Below are positions 25,468 through 34,112 of a DNA stretch of 64,000 nucleotides, piece after piece. Location: positions 186,001-250,000 of the forward strand of contig CAXTJM010000001.1 of the NCBI GenBank assembly GCA_964244585.1. The letters are read 5' to 3'. The position numbers were made by a program, and so were the translations under genes. The stretch's first letter is position 1. The number at the start of each line of letters is the position of its first letter. Source of the stretch: LMUY01 sp964244585 (GTDB taxonomy: Bacteria; Pseudomonadota; Alphaproteobacteria; Acetobacterales; Acetobacteraceae). The notes below the pieces were generated by a model. The model made no database searches, was not told the origin of the DNA, and saw only the letters and a program-made list of their open reading frames with translations.

Positions 25468-25755
25468 ATGCCGACGCCAACCCGAATGAGGCTGGGGCGC
25501 ATCGCGCTGCTCGGCGCCGACATCGCCATCACCGCAGGCGTCCCCTGCGTCTTCCTGCACGCTATGCCGTCCGCAGCCGCCACCCTGGTAGATGCCTGGG
25601 ACGCGCCCTGCCCGCCGGTGCTGGTGCCCGCCGCCATCGCCGTGGTCTGGCTGATGGCGGTGGCCGTGCTGTGGCGCAGCACCCTGCACACGCGGCCGAC
25701 GGCATCGCCGACCTGGTCGCCGCCGCCGCCGCCGAGAGCACGAGACGTGCGGTAG
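25468..25755 (+). CDS. Small putative membrane protein
   Basis: 95 aa with two hydrophobic segments (IALLGADIAITAGVPCVFLH and LVPAAIAVVWLMAVAVLW) and a proline-rich tail. GGAGG-like sequence lies 14-18 bases upstream of the ATG. Element-borne, function unknown. Confidence 0.4.
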   Translation: MPTPTRMRLGRIALLGADIAITAGVPCVFLHAMPSAAATLVDAWDAPCPPVLVPAAIAVVWLMAVAVLWRSTLHTRPTASPTWSPPPPPRARDVR

Positions 25756-25798
25756 CAGCGTGCCGGTGCGGTAGTCTTACAGACGGGAGGGCGACATC

Positions 25799-26071
25799 AT
25801 GGGCATGGCAATGCTGACACCGAAGCACTGGCAGGCTGATGCCCTGGCCCGGGTCGCTCGCCTGGATCTGCCGACCGTGGCACGCCGCATGCGGCTGTCG
25901 CGCGTGGCCGTCGTCGACCTGATGGGCGAGGTCCTGGCCTACCAAGATGCACAACAGCAGTCCCGGCAGACCCCGCCAGCAGCGCCATCCCGCCGCCGCA
26001 CCGCCTTGCAGCCACAATGGTTCAAGAGGCCCGCGCCGCCGCCGGTGGCCTGCAGGGATAAGGCGGCATGA
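25799..26071 (+). CDS. Small hypothetical protein, HTH-like segment
   Basis: 90 aa. GGAGGG is about 8 bases before the ATG. Residues 15-45 (ARLDLPTVARRMRLSRVAVV) could form a helix-turn-helix, followed by a Pro/Arg-rich tail. Overlaps the next gene by 4 bases (ATGA), so the two are coupled. Confidence 0.45.
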   Translation: MGMAMLTPKHWQADALARVARLDLPTVARRMRLSRVAVVDLMGEVLAYQDAQQQSRQTPPAAPSRRRTALQPQWFKRPAPPPVACRDKAA

Positions 26072-26343
26072 GCCTGGTGCTGCGCGCTGCCAACGGCGAC
26101 AGCCAGCCACTGGATGCGCCCACGTTCGCCGATGCGATGGATGCGGTTGGCGCGCTGGGATTCCGCGGATCTCCCTGTTTCAGCGGCTGCTACGTGCTCG
26201 AGGGCGACGAAGCGGATGTCGGCGAGCTGCTGGCGGACGAGGCTATGGCATACGTCGTCGATCGAAAATACGGCGAACAGACGCGTTCTGACGTCTGGAG
26301 TTGCTGGGCGTCCGGATCATCGCTTGGTTGCACCCAAAGTTAG
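26068..26343 (+). CDS. Small hypothetical protein
   Basis: 91 aa, acidic (YVLEGDEADVGELLADEAMA). Start overlaps the previous stop. The last residues (CWASGSSLGCTQS) look less protein-like. No family recognised. Confidence 0.4.
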   Translation: MSLVLRAANGDSQPLDAPTFADAMDAVGALGFRGSPCFSGCYVLEGDEADVGELLADEAMAYVVDRKYGEQTRSDVWSCWASGSSLGCTQS

Positions 26344-26399
26344 TTTTTGCGTATAGCCGGGCCGAACCGCTGGAACTCGTAGCGTTCGCGATGCCGGGC

Positions 26400-26425
26400 A
26401 TTTCCGTCACGGAGACGAAAGTTGC
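26400..26425 (+). repeat. Copy 2 of the ~25-bp motif (intergenic)
   Basis: Divergent copy with GTCACGGAGACGAAA in the centre; lies between small genes ending at 26343 and starting at 26549. The 200-base gap holds no convincing gene. Confidence 0.35.
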
Positions 26426-26548
26426 GGCGGGATGTCGACGATGAACCCCGACGACGTCATCGCCAACCTGAAGCTGCTGGCGAGCACCGCATTCCAGCGC
26501 GCCTCCGTCGTGCCGCAGCAGGAACAGGTCCTCGTGGCAGGCTGAGAG

Positions 26549-26743
26549 GTGACCCGGTCTCCTGCCGGGCAGCCGGTCTGGCGCCGGGACACGCCGGGCG
26601 GCACGGCATACGTGCTCCACAACTCGGGCGCCTGGCTGTGCATCGTCGGCCGGGAGGAGCTCAGCGTAAGGCAGCACGGGACGCGCCAGGAGGCCTGCAG
26701 GGCAGCGGACGCGGTCCTTGCCGGTGAGAAGGTGTCAGCATGA
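26549..26743 (+). CDS. Small hypothetical protein
   Basis: 64 aa (for example TAYVLHNSGAWLCIVGREEL), a short beta-rich protein of the kind common on plasmids and phages. Overlaps the next gene by 4 bases (ATGA). No function assigned. Confidence 0.4.
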   Translation: MTRSPAGQPVWRRDTPGGTAYVLHNSGAWLCIVGREELSVRQHGTRQEACRAADAVLAGEKVSA

Positions 26744-27161
26744 GCCAGCGCCAGCCTGCGACCGCCCAGGAGCCTGCACGAGGCGGTGACGGCTACCGCG
26801 CCATGGTCGCCAGCATGGAGCGGCACCAGGCCTGCGTGCGAGATCGGGCGTTGGCGATGGCCGGGCAGCAGGGGGCGTACGAACACGGCCTGGCCGCTGC
26901 GGCGGCACTGCGGAGGGCCACGGCCACGCTGGCGGTGCCGGTGCCGCGGGCGGGGCTGCAGCCGACACCGGCGGCTTGCTGGGACCTGGTGCACCACCGT
27001 GGCCTGTCGGTGCGTATGTCGCCAGGAAGCTTGGCGTGCCGCGGCCATCGGTCCTCGAACTGCTGGCAGAACACAAGCCCGTCGCAGAGGCGCAGGAAGC
27101 CCGCATGCTCCAGGCCCCGGATGTTGCGCACATGTATGGCGGCAGAGCGCTGGGTCGGTAA
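26740..27161 (+). pseudogene. Small element protein, probably frameshifted
   Basis: Starts MSQRQPATAQEPARGGDGYR and reads well to about residue 80. The same frame then turns Arg/Ser/Cys-rich to a stop at 27372. One base lost between about 26960 and 27000 would continue in a protein-like frame (YVARKLGVPRPSVLELLAEH ... DVAHMYGGRALGR) to the stop at 27159-27161. The frameshift is inferred from composition only. Confidence 0.4.
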
Positions 27162-27169
27162 TTCCGACG

Positions 27170-27397
27170 TCAGTGCAGGTTCCGTGTCGGCTCTACCGCG
27201 GCGTCTCCCAATGCCTCGGCGGCGCGCAAGTCCGCAGCGGCCTGCCAGATCTGAGCCGACAGTTCGGCCATTGCCGCCAGCCGCAGGGCACGCTCTTCGG
27301 GTGACACATACTCAGCGCGGCGGGCAACACGGTCTGTCACTTCAGTCTCCTGATCCGGATGATGGCGGCTGAACCTGATGATCGAACCCATTTTCAT
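27170..27397 (-). CDS. Small hypothetical protein
   Basis: 75 aa, helical (VSPEERALRLAAMAELSAQI). ATG 27395-27397 is chosen; an in-frame GTG precedes and another ATG follows two codons later. Its start region overlaps copy 3 of the repeated motif. Convergent with the preceding small genes. Confidence 0.45.
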   Translation of the reverse strand: MKMGSIIRFSRHHPDQETEVTDRVARRAEYVSPEERALRLAAMAELSAQIWQAAADLRAAEALGDAAVEPTRNLH

Positions 27398-27414
27398 CAC
27401 CGAGACGATTTAGC
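27390..27414 (+). repeat. Copy 3 of the ~25-bp motif
   Basis: Near-identical to the copy at 24603-24627 (core CACCGAGACGA, flanks ATTTTC and TAGC). It covers the translation start of the minus-strand gene at 27170-27397. Confidence 0.45.
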
Positions 27415-27459
27415 AGATCTCTCTGCCGTTTGGCCAAGGTTTCCCAACGGCGGCAGTCG

Positions 27460-28428
27460 TCAGGTCGACCCGGCCTTCTTCCTGCGGCTCTTTCGTGTCC
27501 ATAGTTGTTCCAGTGCCTGAGCCGCAGAAGCGCTCATCCCGATGTAGCTGTTCTTGGTGAAATTCTTGCGCACGCCCGCTTTGCGTGCTGCACCTTCAAA
27601 AACATCCAAGGGCACTTTGCGCTTCTCCTCGTCAACGGCTTCCAGCGTCAGGAAACCAATGAAACCTTGGACTTCAGCGGTCCTGATCACGAGCCGGGGC
27701 GGGTAGGCGGTTACCTCGCCCTCGTCGGACTGCCACATAACGGTTAGCGTGTCCCCTCCCTGGACGCGATCCACATTTCGGGCCTTGGCCGAATAGATAT
27801 ACCAGGACGTAGCACCATGGCCCTCGAAGCTATCCTCGCCGGTGGGCTGGACCTCTTCCAGCGCGGCCGCCGCGTTCTGCCACATAGGCGTTTCCGGCAG
27901 CTCCCCTGACGGCATGAGCCAGTGGTGAACATTTCCGTCTGTCGGCTGGGCCTGCTTCCCTCTTCCTGCGCCATCCCGCGGTTCGGGATCCGGCATTGTT
28001 CTGAGGAAGCTCTTGTCGACGGCAAGGACGCCAGGACGTTTGAGCAGTCCTTGCACGAAGCTCTTGGCCTTCGCGACGACAGCAGCCTCATCGGTGTCGA
28101 TGCCAGCTTCTACCTTCCTGGTCTCGGCAGCGTTCGACCAGTTGGCCGACCCGATGATGGCACGCTTGCCACAGACCACGACCTTGGCATGCAGGTCCTG
28201 CAGGGACCACACGGAAACGCCGCTCTTGACCAGCCTGCGCAGCGTCTTCCTCACGGTGCTGCCTGCCCTGGCGACCGCGGGAGATGCATCGCATACCAAT
28301 AAGTCGCCAGCACCAAGCGGGAGGTCTGTGATGTCGGAGACATAGGCGACCGCAGCGTAGATAGGCTTCGCTTTCATGGCGGCCTTGAGTCGGTCTCGCA
28401 GTGGGCCGGTGACGAAGGCCGCCTTCAC
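27460..28428 (-). CDS. Phospholipase D-like protein (single HKD motif)
   Basis: 322 aa from GTG 28426-28428, which has GGAG 8 bases upstream and overlaps the GNAT stop by 4 bases (GTGA). The N-terminal half is a PLD fold: IYAAVAYVSDITDLPLGAGD, then DLHAKVVVCGKRAIIGSANW, the HxK...GSxN catalytic motif near residues 100-120. One motif per chain implies an active dimer. The C-terminal half (SWYIYSAKARNVDRVQGGDT ... RKNFTKNSYIGMSASAAQAL) is not recognised. PLD-type nucleases or lipases occur in restriction and phage defence; here the gene is coupled to an acetyltransferase inside a mobile element. Confidence 0.75.
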   Translation of the reverse strand: MKAAFVTGPLRDRLKAAMKAKPIYAAVAYVSDITDLPLGAGDLLVCDASPAVARAGSTVRKTLRRLVKSGVSVWSLQDLHAKVVVCGKRAIIGSANWSNAAETRKVEAGIDTDEAAVVAKAKSFVQGLLKRPGVLAVDKSFLRTMPDPEPRDGAGRGKQAQPTDGNVHHWLMPSGELPETPMWQNAAAALEEVQPTGEDSFEGHGATSWYIYSAKARNVDRVQGGDTLTVMWQSDEGEVTAYPPRLVIRTAEVQGFIGFLTLEAVDEEKRKVPLDVFEGAARKAGVRKNFTKNSYIGMSASAAQALEQLWTRKSRRKKAGST

Positions 28429-29216
28429 AGTGCTTCTCCGGAGCAAGGACTTAACGAGACCGTATCCACGTAACGGGTGCCGAGGCTGTCCCGTCGGACA
28501 CCAACGGCCGCCGCTTCGGGATATTTCGCCTTGCAGCAGCACAACTCCTGCCCGTCCGCAGCCACACGGATCACCAAGTCACCCGGGCTGCGCAGCCGGG
28601 GTGAGAACACAGGTATCCTCTCCGGCAGCACAACGCGTCCGCCATTATCCACTCCAACAACATGGTGGCTAGAAAGAGGTGGAAAGGACGCATCCCAGGC
28701 CCTCCGTTCCGCAAATACCTCTACATCGACTTGCACCGGCCTGCCGGGCGGCATCAAACGGTCGCTTTGCATGACCTTGAACGCGTGGCGAGCCCCATAG
28801 TCCACGGGCGGCTCGTCGGAATACAGATGGAAGCCCTTGCTCTCCCAATAGGGGATGGAGGTAGGCGGGCTGCAGATGATGTCGATGAGACAGACATCGG
28901 CCTCGGCGGCAAGCTGAAGGAAATGGTCGGTCAAAACCTTGCCATGTCCACGCCGTCTGAGGTCCTGCCGCACGACCAGGATGTCGGGATGACCTGGCTC
29001 TCCAAGATGGAATCCAACAGGCCCAGCCTCTCCGGATGCGTCGACGACATAGAGGCTGCCGTCACGCTGGCCATCCTCGATGATGGATCGGTTGTTGTAG
29101 AAGCCCAGTCCATTGGCATCAGCCTCCATCTCGGCCCGCAGCCAACCGAGGACGTGAGATAGGTCAGCTAGGGTTCCCAGTCGAACTAGTGATGGTGATG
29201 TCGATGCGGTGGCCAA
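28425..29216 (-). CDS. GNAT-family acetyltransferase with C-terminal extension
   Basis: 263 aa. The acetyl-CoA loop is DILVVRQDLRRRGHGKVLTD near residues 75-95 (R-x-x-G-x-G), followed by YWESKGFHLYSD, the end of the GNAT fold at about residue 140. The remaining 120 residues (VDVEVFAERRAWDASFPPLS ...) are an unknown domain. It is upstream of and translationally coupled to the phospholipase D gene, so they form a two-gene unit. Substrate unknown. Confidence 0.75.
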   Translation of the reverse strand: MATASTSPSLVRLGTLADLSHVLGWLRAEMEADANGLGFYNNRSIIEDGQRDGSLYVVDASGEAGPVGFHLGEPGHPDILVVRQDLRRRGHGKVLTDHFLQLAAEADVCLIDIICSPPTSIPYWESKGFHLYSDEPPVDYGARHAFKVMQSDRLMPPGRPVQVDVEVFAERRAWDASFPPLSSHHVVGVDNGGRVVLPERIPVFSPRLRSPGDLVIRVAADGQELCCCKAKYPEAAAVGVRRDSLGTRYVDTVSLSPCSGEAL

Positions 29217-29377
29217 CAGGTGACTCCTGGGTCAATCGAACCAATGGCACGGAGGCAACGTATCAGCCCGGCCAAACGCCGAAGGGTAGAGGTCCGCCGA
29301 GAAGAAGCTTCGCTCAAGGAAGGACCGGGAAGCTTGGAGTGATCCTTTTTTACATAGACCCACCTAATGCCCGGTCG

Positions 29378-29391
29378 AGATCCTAGGATCT
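29378..29391. repeat. 14-bp palindrome upstream of the replication gene
   Basis: AGATCCTAGGATCT, a perfect palindrome about 95 bases before the Rep start, in the 268-base gap between the GNAT and Rep genes. Candidate operator or origin component; no clear iterons were seen. Confidence 0.35.
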
Positions 29392-29484
29392 AGCCAGGTC
29401 CGGGGCACAGAATAAAAGCAGGCCAGGATCAACGCGGTTGGCGCCGCTCCCCTGGTCTGCTGATATGTTCTGCGAGGTCCAACA

Positions 29485-31182
29485 ATGCGCTCCAATATGG
29501 CTTCCGTCAACGGAAGCAACCAGGCAACTGCTTCCGCGGCCACTACGGCTGTGCGCAAATCAAAACCCAAATTCGTCAACCACTCTCGCACGGATTCAGA
29601 GTGGGCAGCCAGGCACAAGGCCACCTACCAGGTCGCCGCCGACCAGAAGAAGGCTGCACGGGAGGAGGGGCGGCAGCGGGCCCTGCGTCTGGCACCTTGC
29701 CTGGCTCGCCGTGTTGCCGAGGCACGTGCACGCCTGCAGGCCACACACGCCCGCCTGGCAGCCCAGAACCCCCGGTTCACCATATCCTTTGCCAACTGGC
29801 TAGAATTCATGACCGTGTCCAGCCCTTCGGCCCGGCTGGTTTACGCCGCCTCCTGCGCGCCGGTGTATGCCGACATGCGGCGGCAGAAAGCCGTCATCCT
29901 CAAGGCCGAAATCGACACCAGGCTCAAGGAAGGTTTCCGTTGGCGTGGCGGCCCGGTCGCTGAGAACGACTGCTATGAGCGCGCCGCGTTCGCCTACCAC
30001 GGCCTGGTCTCTTCACAGCACCCCATTCTTGAGTGCTTCGTCAGCAAGCTGCCGCGCTGGAAGAACCTGCGAGTTGCCGACAACAAGGCCGAGACATACA
30101 GCCACCGCAGCAAGCTGGTAGCTCTCGACGCTCCATACGTGGAAGCCAACAAGCTGGTCTGTGGCGTGCTGCGGGTAGAGGTCGATGCAGCCATCCCGGT
30201 CTGGGCGATCGAAGATGCTTGCGCTGAGGCCGGTGTTCCGCCGCCCAACGTAGTCGTGGGCTACGACGATGAATACGGTGAGTGCCAGAACCCCCATCTG
30301 ATCTGGCTGCTCCACAACAGCATTCCCCTCAAGGGACGCAAGCACGCCGGGAATGCCGCCCTCTACAAGCGGGTGCTGCGCGGCCTGACCAGGGCGCTGC
30401 TGACCATCGGGGCTGACGTCGGTGGCCTGCTGAACTGCCACCGACACAAGAACCCGGTCAGCCCCTTGTGGAACCGGCACATCTTGGCGCAGCAGCCATA
30501 TCACCTGAGCGACCTGCAGGCTGCCGTCGACACGGCTGTCACGCAGAAGGACCTGGAAGCCTTGGCGGCTGAGGTCCGGGGGCCAGCGCCCACCGTGCTG
30601 ACCAGCGATCATCCCGACGCCGTTGTGGCAAGCGGCTCCAACCGGCTGTTCCGCGAACTCGCAGGCTGGGCCAGGACCGAGGTCGTCCACTTCAAGACAT
30701 CTGGCAGCGAGGAATCGGCATTCGCGGCCCTGGTGGCGGACAAGGCCTGTGCCATTGCTGGGGATATAACAGGCGATGCTGCCGCCAGCGAGCCCAGCGC
30801 ACTGCGGGCGGCCAAGGCGGTGTCGCACTGGACCTGGCACGTCTACCGGATCCCAAGGCTCAAGGCCGGTCCGCTCCCCACCGTCGAGATTGCTGTCAGG
30901 CAGAGTTCCGGGGCGAAGCTGGCTGCTGAACGCAAGACAGGCCGGACGAGGGAACTCGTCACGGTGGCTGCGAAGACCATCGCCGTCGACGGCAAGGCGC
31001 TTACCCAGGCTGACACGCTCCGGATGCTCAAGTCCAACGGCCACGACATCACCGAGCGGACCGTCAGGAGGCACTGGCCGGAGGTGCTGAGGTCATTCCC
31101 CAGGGGATCCTCCCCGCATTCCAGGCGACGTGACTTGCTAGCCCGGACCGCTCAGCGGTGCAGCGTGCAGGGGGCGGCTTAG
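29485..31182 (+). CDS. Plasmid-type replication protein (replicase/primase family)
   Basis: 565 aa. The middle carries NPHLIWLLHNSIPLKGRKHA, then ALYKRVLRGLTRALLTIGAD and NPVSPLWNRHI, the pattern of the Replicase (PF03090-like) domain of ColE2-type and related Rep proteins, with a priming function. An N-terminal basic region and a C-terminal domain with an HTH-like end (ADTLRMLKSNGHDITERTVR) flank it. ATG 29485 with AGG upstream. It marks the 19.8-31.2 kb stretch as plasmid-derived or as an element able to excise and replicate. The 3' end overlaps mpg on the other strand by 45 bases. Confidence 0.75.
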   Translation: MRSNMASVNGSNQATASAATTAVRKSKPKFVNHSRTDSEWAARHKATYQVAADQKKAAREEGRQRALRLAPCLARRVAEARARLQATHARLAAQNPRFTISFANWLEFMTVSSPSARLVYAASCAPVYADMRRQKAVILKAEIDTRLKEGFRWRGGPVAENDCYERAAFAYHGLVSSQHPILECFVSKLPRWKNLRVADNKAETYSHRSKLVALDAPYVEANKLVCGVLRVEVDAAIPVWAIEDACAEAGVPPPNVVVGYDDEYGECQNPHLIWLLHNSIPLKGRKHAGNAALYKRVLRGLTRALLTIGADVGGLLNCHRHKNPVSPLWNRHILAQQPYHLSDLQAAVDTAVTQKDLEALAAEVRGPAPTVLTSDHPDAVVASGSNRLFRELAGWARTEVVHFKTSGSEESAFAALVADKACAIAGDITGDAAASEPSALRAAKAVSHWTWHVYRIPRLKAGPLPTVEIAVRQSSGAKLAAERKTGRTRELVTVAAKTIAVDGKALTQADTLRMLKSNGHDITERTVRRHWPEVLRSFPRGSSPHSRRRDLLARTAQRCSVQGAA

Positions 31183-31728
31183 GAAGCGCGACCCCACCAA
31201 ACCAAAGCGCCATGGCGTATCGGTGCCCCGCGTGATGCCAATCCGACGCCCCGCAGCAATCTCGCCGGTGCTGGAGCAGCCCTCGATGCTGAATGGCGGC
31301 TCGTCCAGAGGGCGTCCATCGAGCGCGCCAGTGACGCCTAACGCCTGGCATAGGCGGCCTGGACCGCTGCAAAGAAGCCTGACTTCGGTCACGCCGCGGC
31401 GGCTCTGCATGGTGGCTATCCCAGCTCTGGGTTCTATCGCTCGCAACAGGACGGCACTGCCGCGCGCCGACTCACCGCAGACGATGTTGAGGCACCAGTG
31501 CAGGCCGTAGGAGCGGTAGACGTAGGCGTGGGCCGCCGGACCGAACATGGCCGCGTTGCGGGCAGTCTGGCCACGGAAACTGTGCGATGCGGGATCGGTG
31601 TGGTCGTAGGCCTCCGTTTCGACAACCACACCACCCACTCCGCCGACAAGCAATGTGCGCCCGATCAAGTCACGTGCGACGTCCTGCGCGCGACGTTGGA
31701 AAAACCCTCCGAACGCCAGGGGCATCAA
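31138..31728 (-). CDS. mpg: DNA-3-methyladenine glycosylase (AAG/Mpg family)
   Basis: 196 aa, normal length. Family features: LARDLIG-type start (VARDLIGRTLLVGG), catalytic Glu in VVETEAYDHTDPASHSF, RNAAMFGPAAHAYVYRSYGL with the intercalating region, and HWCLNIVCG. It removes alkylated and deaminated purines in base excision repair. ATG at 31726-31728. Its 3' end overlaps the Rep gene by 45 bases, so the element boundary falls within or next to this gene. Confidence 0.92.
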   Translation of the reverse strand: MMPLAFGGFFQRRAQDVARDLIGRTLLVGGVGGVVVETEAYDHTDPASHSFRGQTARNAAMFGPAAHAYVYRSYGLHWCLNIVCGESARGSAVLLRAIEPRAGIATMQSRRGVTEVRLLCSGPGRLCQALGVTGALDGRPLDEPPFSIEGCSSTGEIAAGRRIGITRGTDTPWRFGLVGSRFLSRPLHAAPLSGPG

Positions 31729-31931
31729 CTATCTCTTCACGAGGATAATGCTGTTCGGCGTGCCCACATTCCCGCACGCTCTCTCTGTCTGGGCAACCGG
31801 GCCAAGCACGGCGTCCCCCGCTGCGGCGGCGGCGCGCAAGAGGTAGATAGTGGTCGGACTTCGTCGCATGACCCTACACCGGCAGTTGAGGTATGTTCCG
31901 GATCGAAGGGTGGCATAGGAGGTCGACCGCT

Positions 31932-33239
31932 ATGGGGACGCCGCGTCAGATCCGGCTTGGCCTGTTCTACCAGCCGGTTGGCCGCCATCCGGCAGCGTGG
32001 CGGCAGGTGGCGGCGCGGGGACATCCGGAGAGCCTTTCCTGGGCGGTGGAGGTGGCGCGCAAGGCCGAGGAAGGCCTGTTCGACATGTTTTTCGTGGCCG
32101 ACAGCCTGGTCGGCCCCACGCCGCAGGGCAGCGGCAAGGGCGGCGGCTTCGAGCCGTTGACGCTGCTCGGCGCCCTCTCGGCCGTCACGAAGCACATTGG
32201 TCTGGTGGCCACGGTCTCAACCAGCTTCTCCGAACCGTTCAACGTGGCCCGCATGTTCGCCTCCCTCGACCACCTCAGCGGCGGGCGGGTTGGCTGGAAC
32301 GTGGTCACCTCCTACGTGGATCGAGCCGCCGAGAACTTCGGCCAAGATGCGCTGGCGGGGCACGCGGAGCGCTACCGGCGCTGCGCGGAGTTCGTCACGG
32401 TGGTGAAGGGCCTGTGGGATACGTGGGCGGACGGCGCACTCCTGATGGACAAGGAGGGTGGGCGGTTCATCGATCCGTCGAAGGTCCGTGAACTGGGTCA
32501 TGACGGCTCCTTCTACCGGGTGCGCGGGCCATTGAACGTGTCCCGGCCGCCGCAAGGGCATCCGGTCATCGTGCAGGCAGGCTCATCCGCCGACGGTATT
32601 GCCGTCGCCGGAGAACATGCCGACGTGGCGTTCACCGCCCAGGACACGGTGGAAGATGCGCTCGCCTACCGCCGCCAGCTGCGCGATGCGGCAAGGGCTT
32701 TCCACCCGGGCTCGACCGGGCCGGTGGTGATGCCCGGCATCATGCCGGTAGTCGGCCGCACGCACGGCAATGCGATGGAGAAGTTCGCCGCCCTGCAATC
32801 GAGGACCGACATCCAGGCTGGACTGCGCCAGCTTTCCAGCCGCTGGGGCTATGACCTGTCTGGGCACGACCTTGATGGCCCGGTGCCGCCGCCGGGCGAC
32901 GACGTGCATGGGCAGAGCCGCGTGCAGCTGCTGCTCGCCAAGGCACGTCAGGAGGGCTACTCGCTGCGGGATCTGGCAGCGCTGGCCATTGCCTCCAACG
33001 GACACCGGATCATCGTCGGATCGCCTACGGATATCGCGGACGACCTCCAGCACTGGTTCGAGACCGGCGCCGCCGACGGCTTCAACCTCATCCCGGCGGA
33101 CATGCCAGCGGGCCTGTTCGACTTTGTGGACCTCGTGGTTCCCGAACTCCAACGCAGAGGACTGTTCCGGACGGCCTACGAAGGTAGTACACTTCGAAAT
33201 CTGCTCGGCCTTGAGCGACCTGCGGGCTTCAGAGCGTAA
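31932..33239 (+). CDS. FMN-dependent luciferase-like monooxygenase (NtaA/SnaA/DszA family)
   Basis: 435 aa. ATG 31932 has AGGAGG 9 bases upstream; the longer frame from 31893 is unnecessary. Family motifs: LGLFYQP, FDMFFVADSLVG, TLLGALSAVTKHIGLVATVS, RVGWNVVTSYVDRAAENFG, and HPVIVQAGSSADG. These flavin-dependent enzymes need a partner FMN reductase and oxidise sulfonates, nitrilotriacetate or thiophenes; the substrate here is unknown. It diverges from mpg and is followed by a broken hydrolase gene on the same strand. Confidence 0.9.
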   Translation: MGTPRQIRLGLFYQPVGRHPAAWRQVAARGHPESLSWAVEVARKAEEGLFDMFFVADSLVGPTPQGSGKGGGFEPLTLLGALSAVTKHIGLVATVSTSFSEPFNVARMFASLDHLSGGRVGWNVVTSYVDRAAENFGQDALAGHAERYRRCAEFVTVVKGLWDTWADGALLMDKEGGRFIDPSKVRELGHDGSFYRVRGPLNVSRPPQGHPVIVQAGSSADGIAVAGEHADVAFTAQDTVEDALAYRRQLRDAARAFHPGSTGPVVMPGIMPVVGRTHGNAMEKFAALQSRTDIQAGLRQLSSRWGYDLSGHDLDGPVPPPGDDVHGQSRVQLLLAKARQEGYSLRDLAALAIASNGHRIIVGSPTDIADDLQHWFETGAADGFNLIPADMPAGLFDFVDLVVPELQRRGLFRTAYEGSTLRNLLGLERPAGFRA

Positions 33240-33336
33240 ACACTGTGGGCAACAACGGAGCTAACCTGCTGGACTGCATGGATGACCCGGCGGCACTACC
33301 GGCTAACACCACACCCGCCGCAGCGAACCCGCTACG

Positions 33337-34004
33337 ATGGGCATAAAGGTGCTCAAGGTTCGCGTTTCTGCCGAACAGGAAGTCTCCGCCCTTTTACAAG
33401 TGCCGCCAGGCGCGCGCGCCTGCTACGTCATGGCCCACGGTGCGGGTGCTGGTATGACCCACGGCTTTATGACCGCGTTCGCCGAGGGCTTGACCGACAG
33501 GCGGATAGCCACGCTGCGATACCAGTTCCCCTTCATGGAGAATGGATCCAGGCGCTCTGACAATCCAAGCACGGCACATGCCACGGTGGGGCGGCAGTTG
33601 CCGAGGGCGCGCGACTGCTGCCGGACCTGCCTCTGCTCGCGGGCCGCAAGTCCTTTGGAGGCAGGATGACTTCGCAGGCCCAAACCGAAGCACCGTTGGC
33701 AGGCGTGGTTGGTCTTGCATTTATCGGCTTCCCGCTGCGACCCGCCGGAAAGCCTTCCGTGACCCGCGCCAGCCATCTGGCCGTTGTCGGCATACCGATG
33801 CTCTTCCTATCGGGCACGCGCGACGCCTTGGCCGAGATTGGTCTATTGCGCGACGTCGTTCAAAGCCTCGGCACGCAGGCCGCGCTCCACACGCTTGAGC
33901 AAGCCGACCACTCCTTCCACGTCCCCGCACGTTCGGGACGCAACGATGCGGAAGTGCTCGGCGAGGCCCTGGACGCTTTCGCGGCATGGTCAACTCGTCT
34001 CTAG
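33337..34004 (+). pseudogene. Tex30/KANL3-type alpha/beta-hydrolase, frameshifted
   Basis: The first frame (33337) encodes YVMAHGAGAGMTHGFMTAFA and LRYQFPFMENGSRR, the start of the fold. Near the GGGG at 33588-33591 one base is missing; the next frame then gives RLLPDLPLLAGRKSFGGRMT with the GxSxG nucleophile elbow and continues through LAFIGFPLRPAGKPS to the catalytic Asp (SGTRDALAE) and His (ADHSFHV), ending at 34004. All catalytic residues survive, so a recent mutation or a sequencing indel is likely. Intact product would be about 222 aa. Confidence 0.75.
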
Positions 34005-34112
34005 CCGACGCGCTGACAGGCAGATGCTTATGAATCGTATGAAGCGAACCGTGCGGTCTGACCAGGTTGGAAGTCAGTAGCCGCGACCGCTCCTCGGGAC
34101 CATGTTGCCGCG

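Noticed and set aside
27162..27372. Long C-terminal end of the 26740 frame
   Set aside because: Arg/Ser/Cys-rich composition; the alternative frame ending at 27161 looks like real protein.
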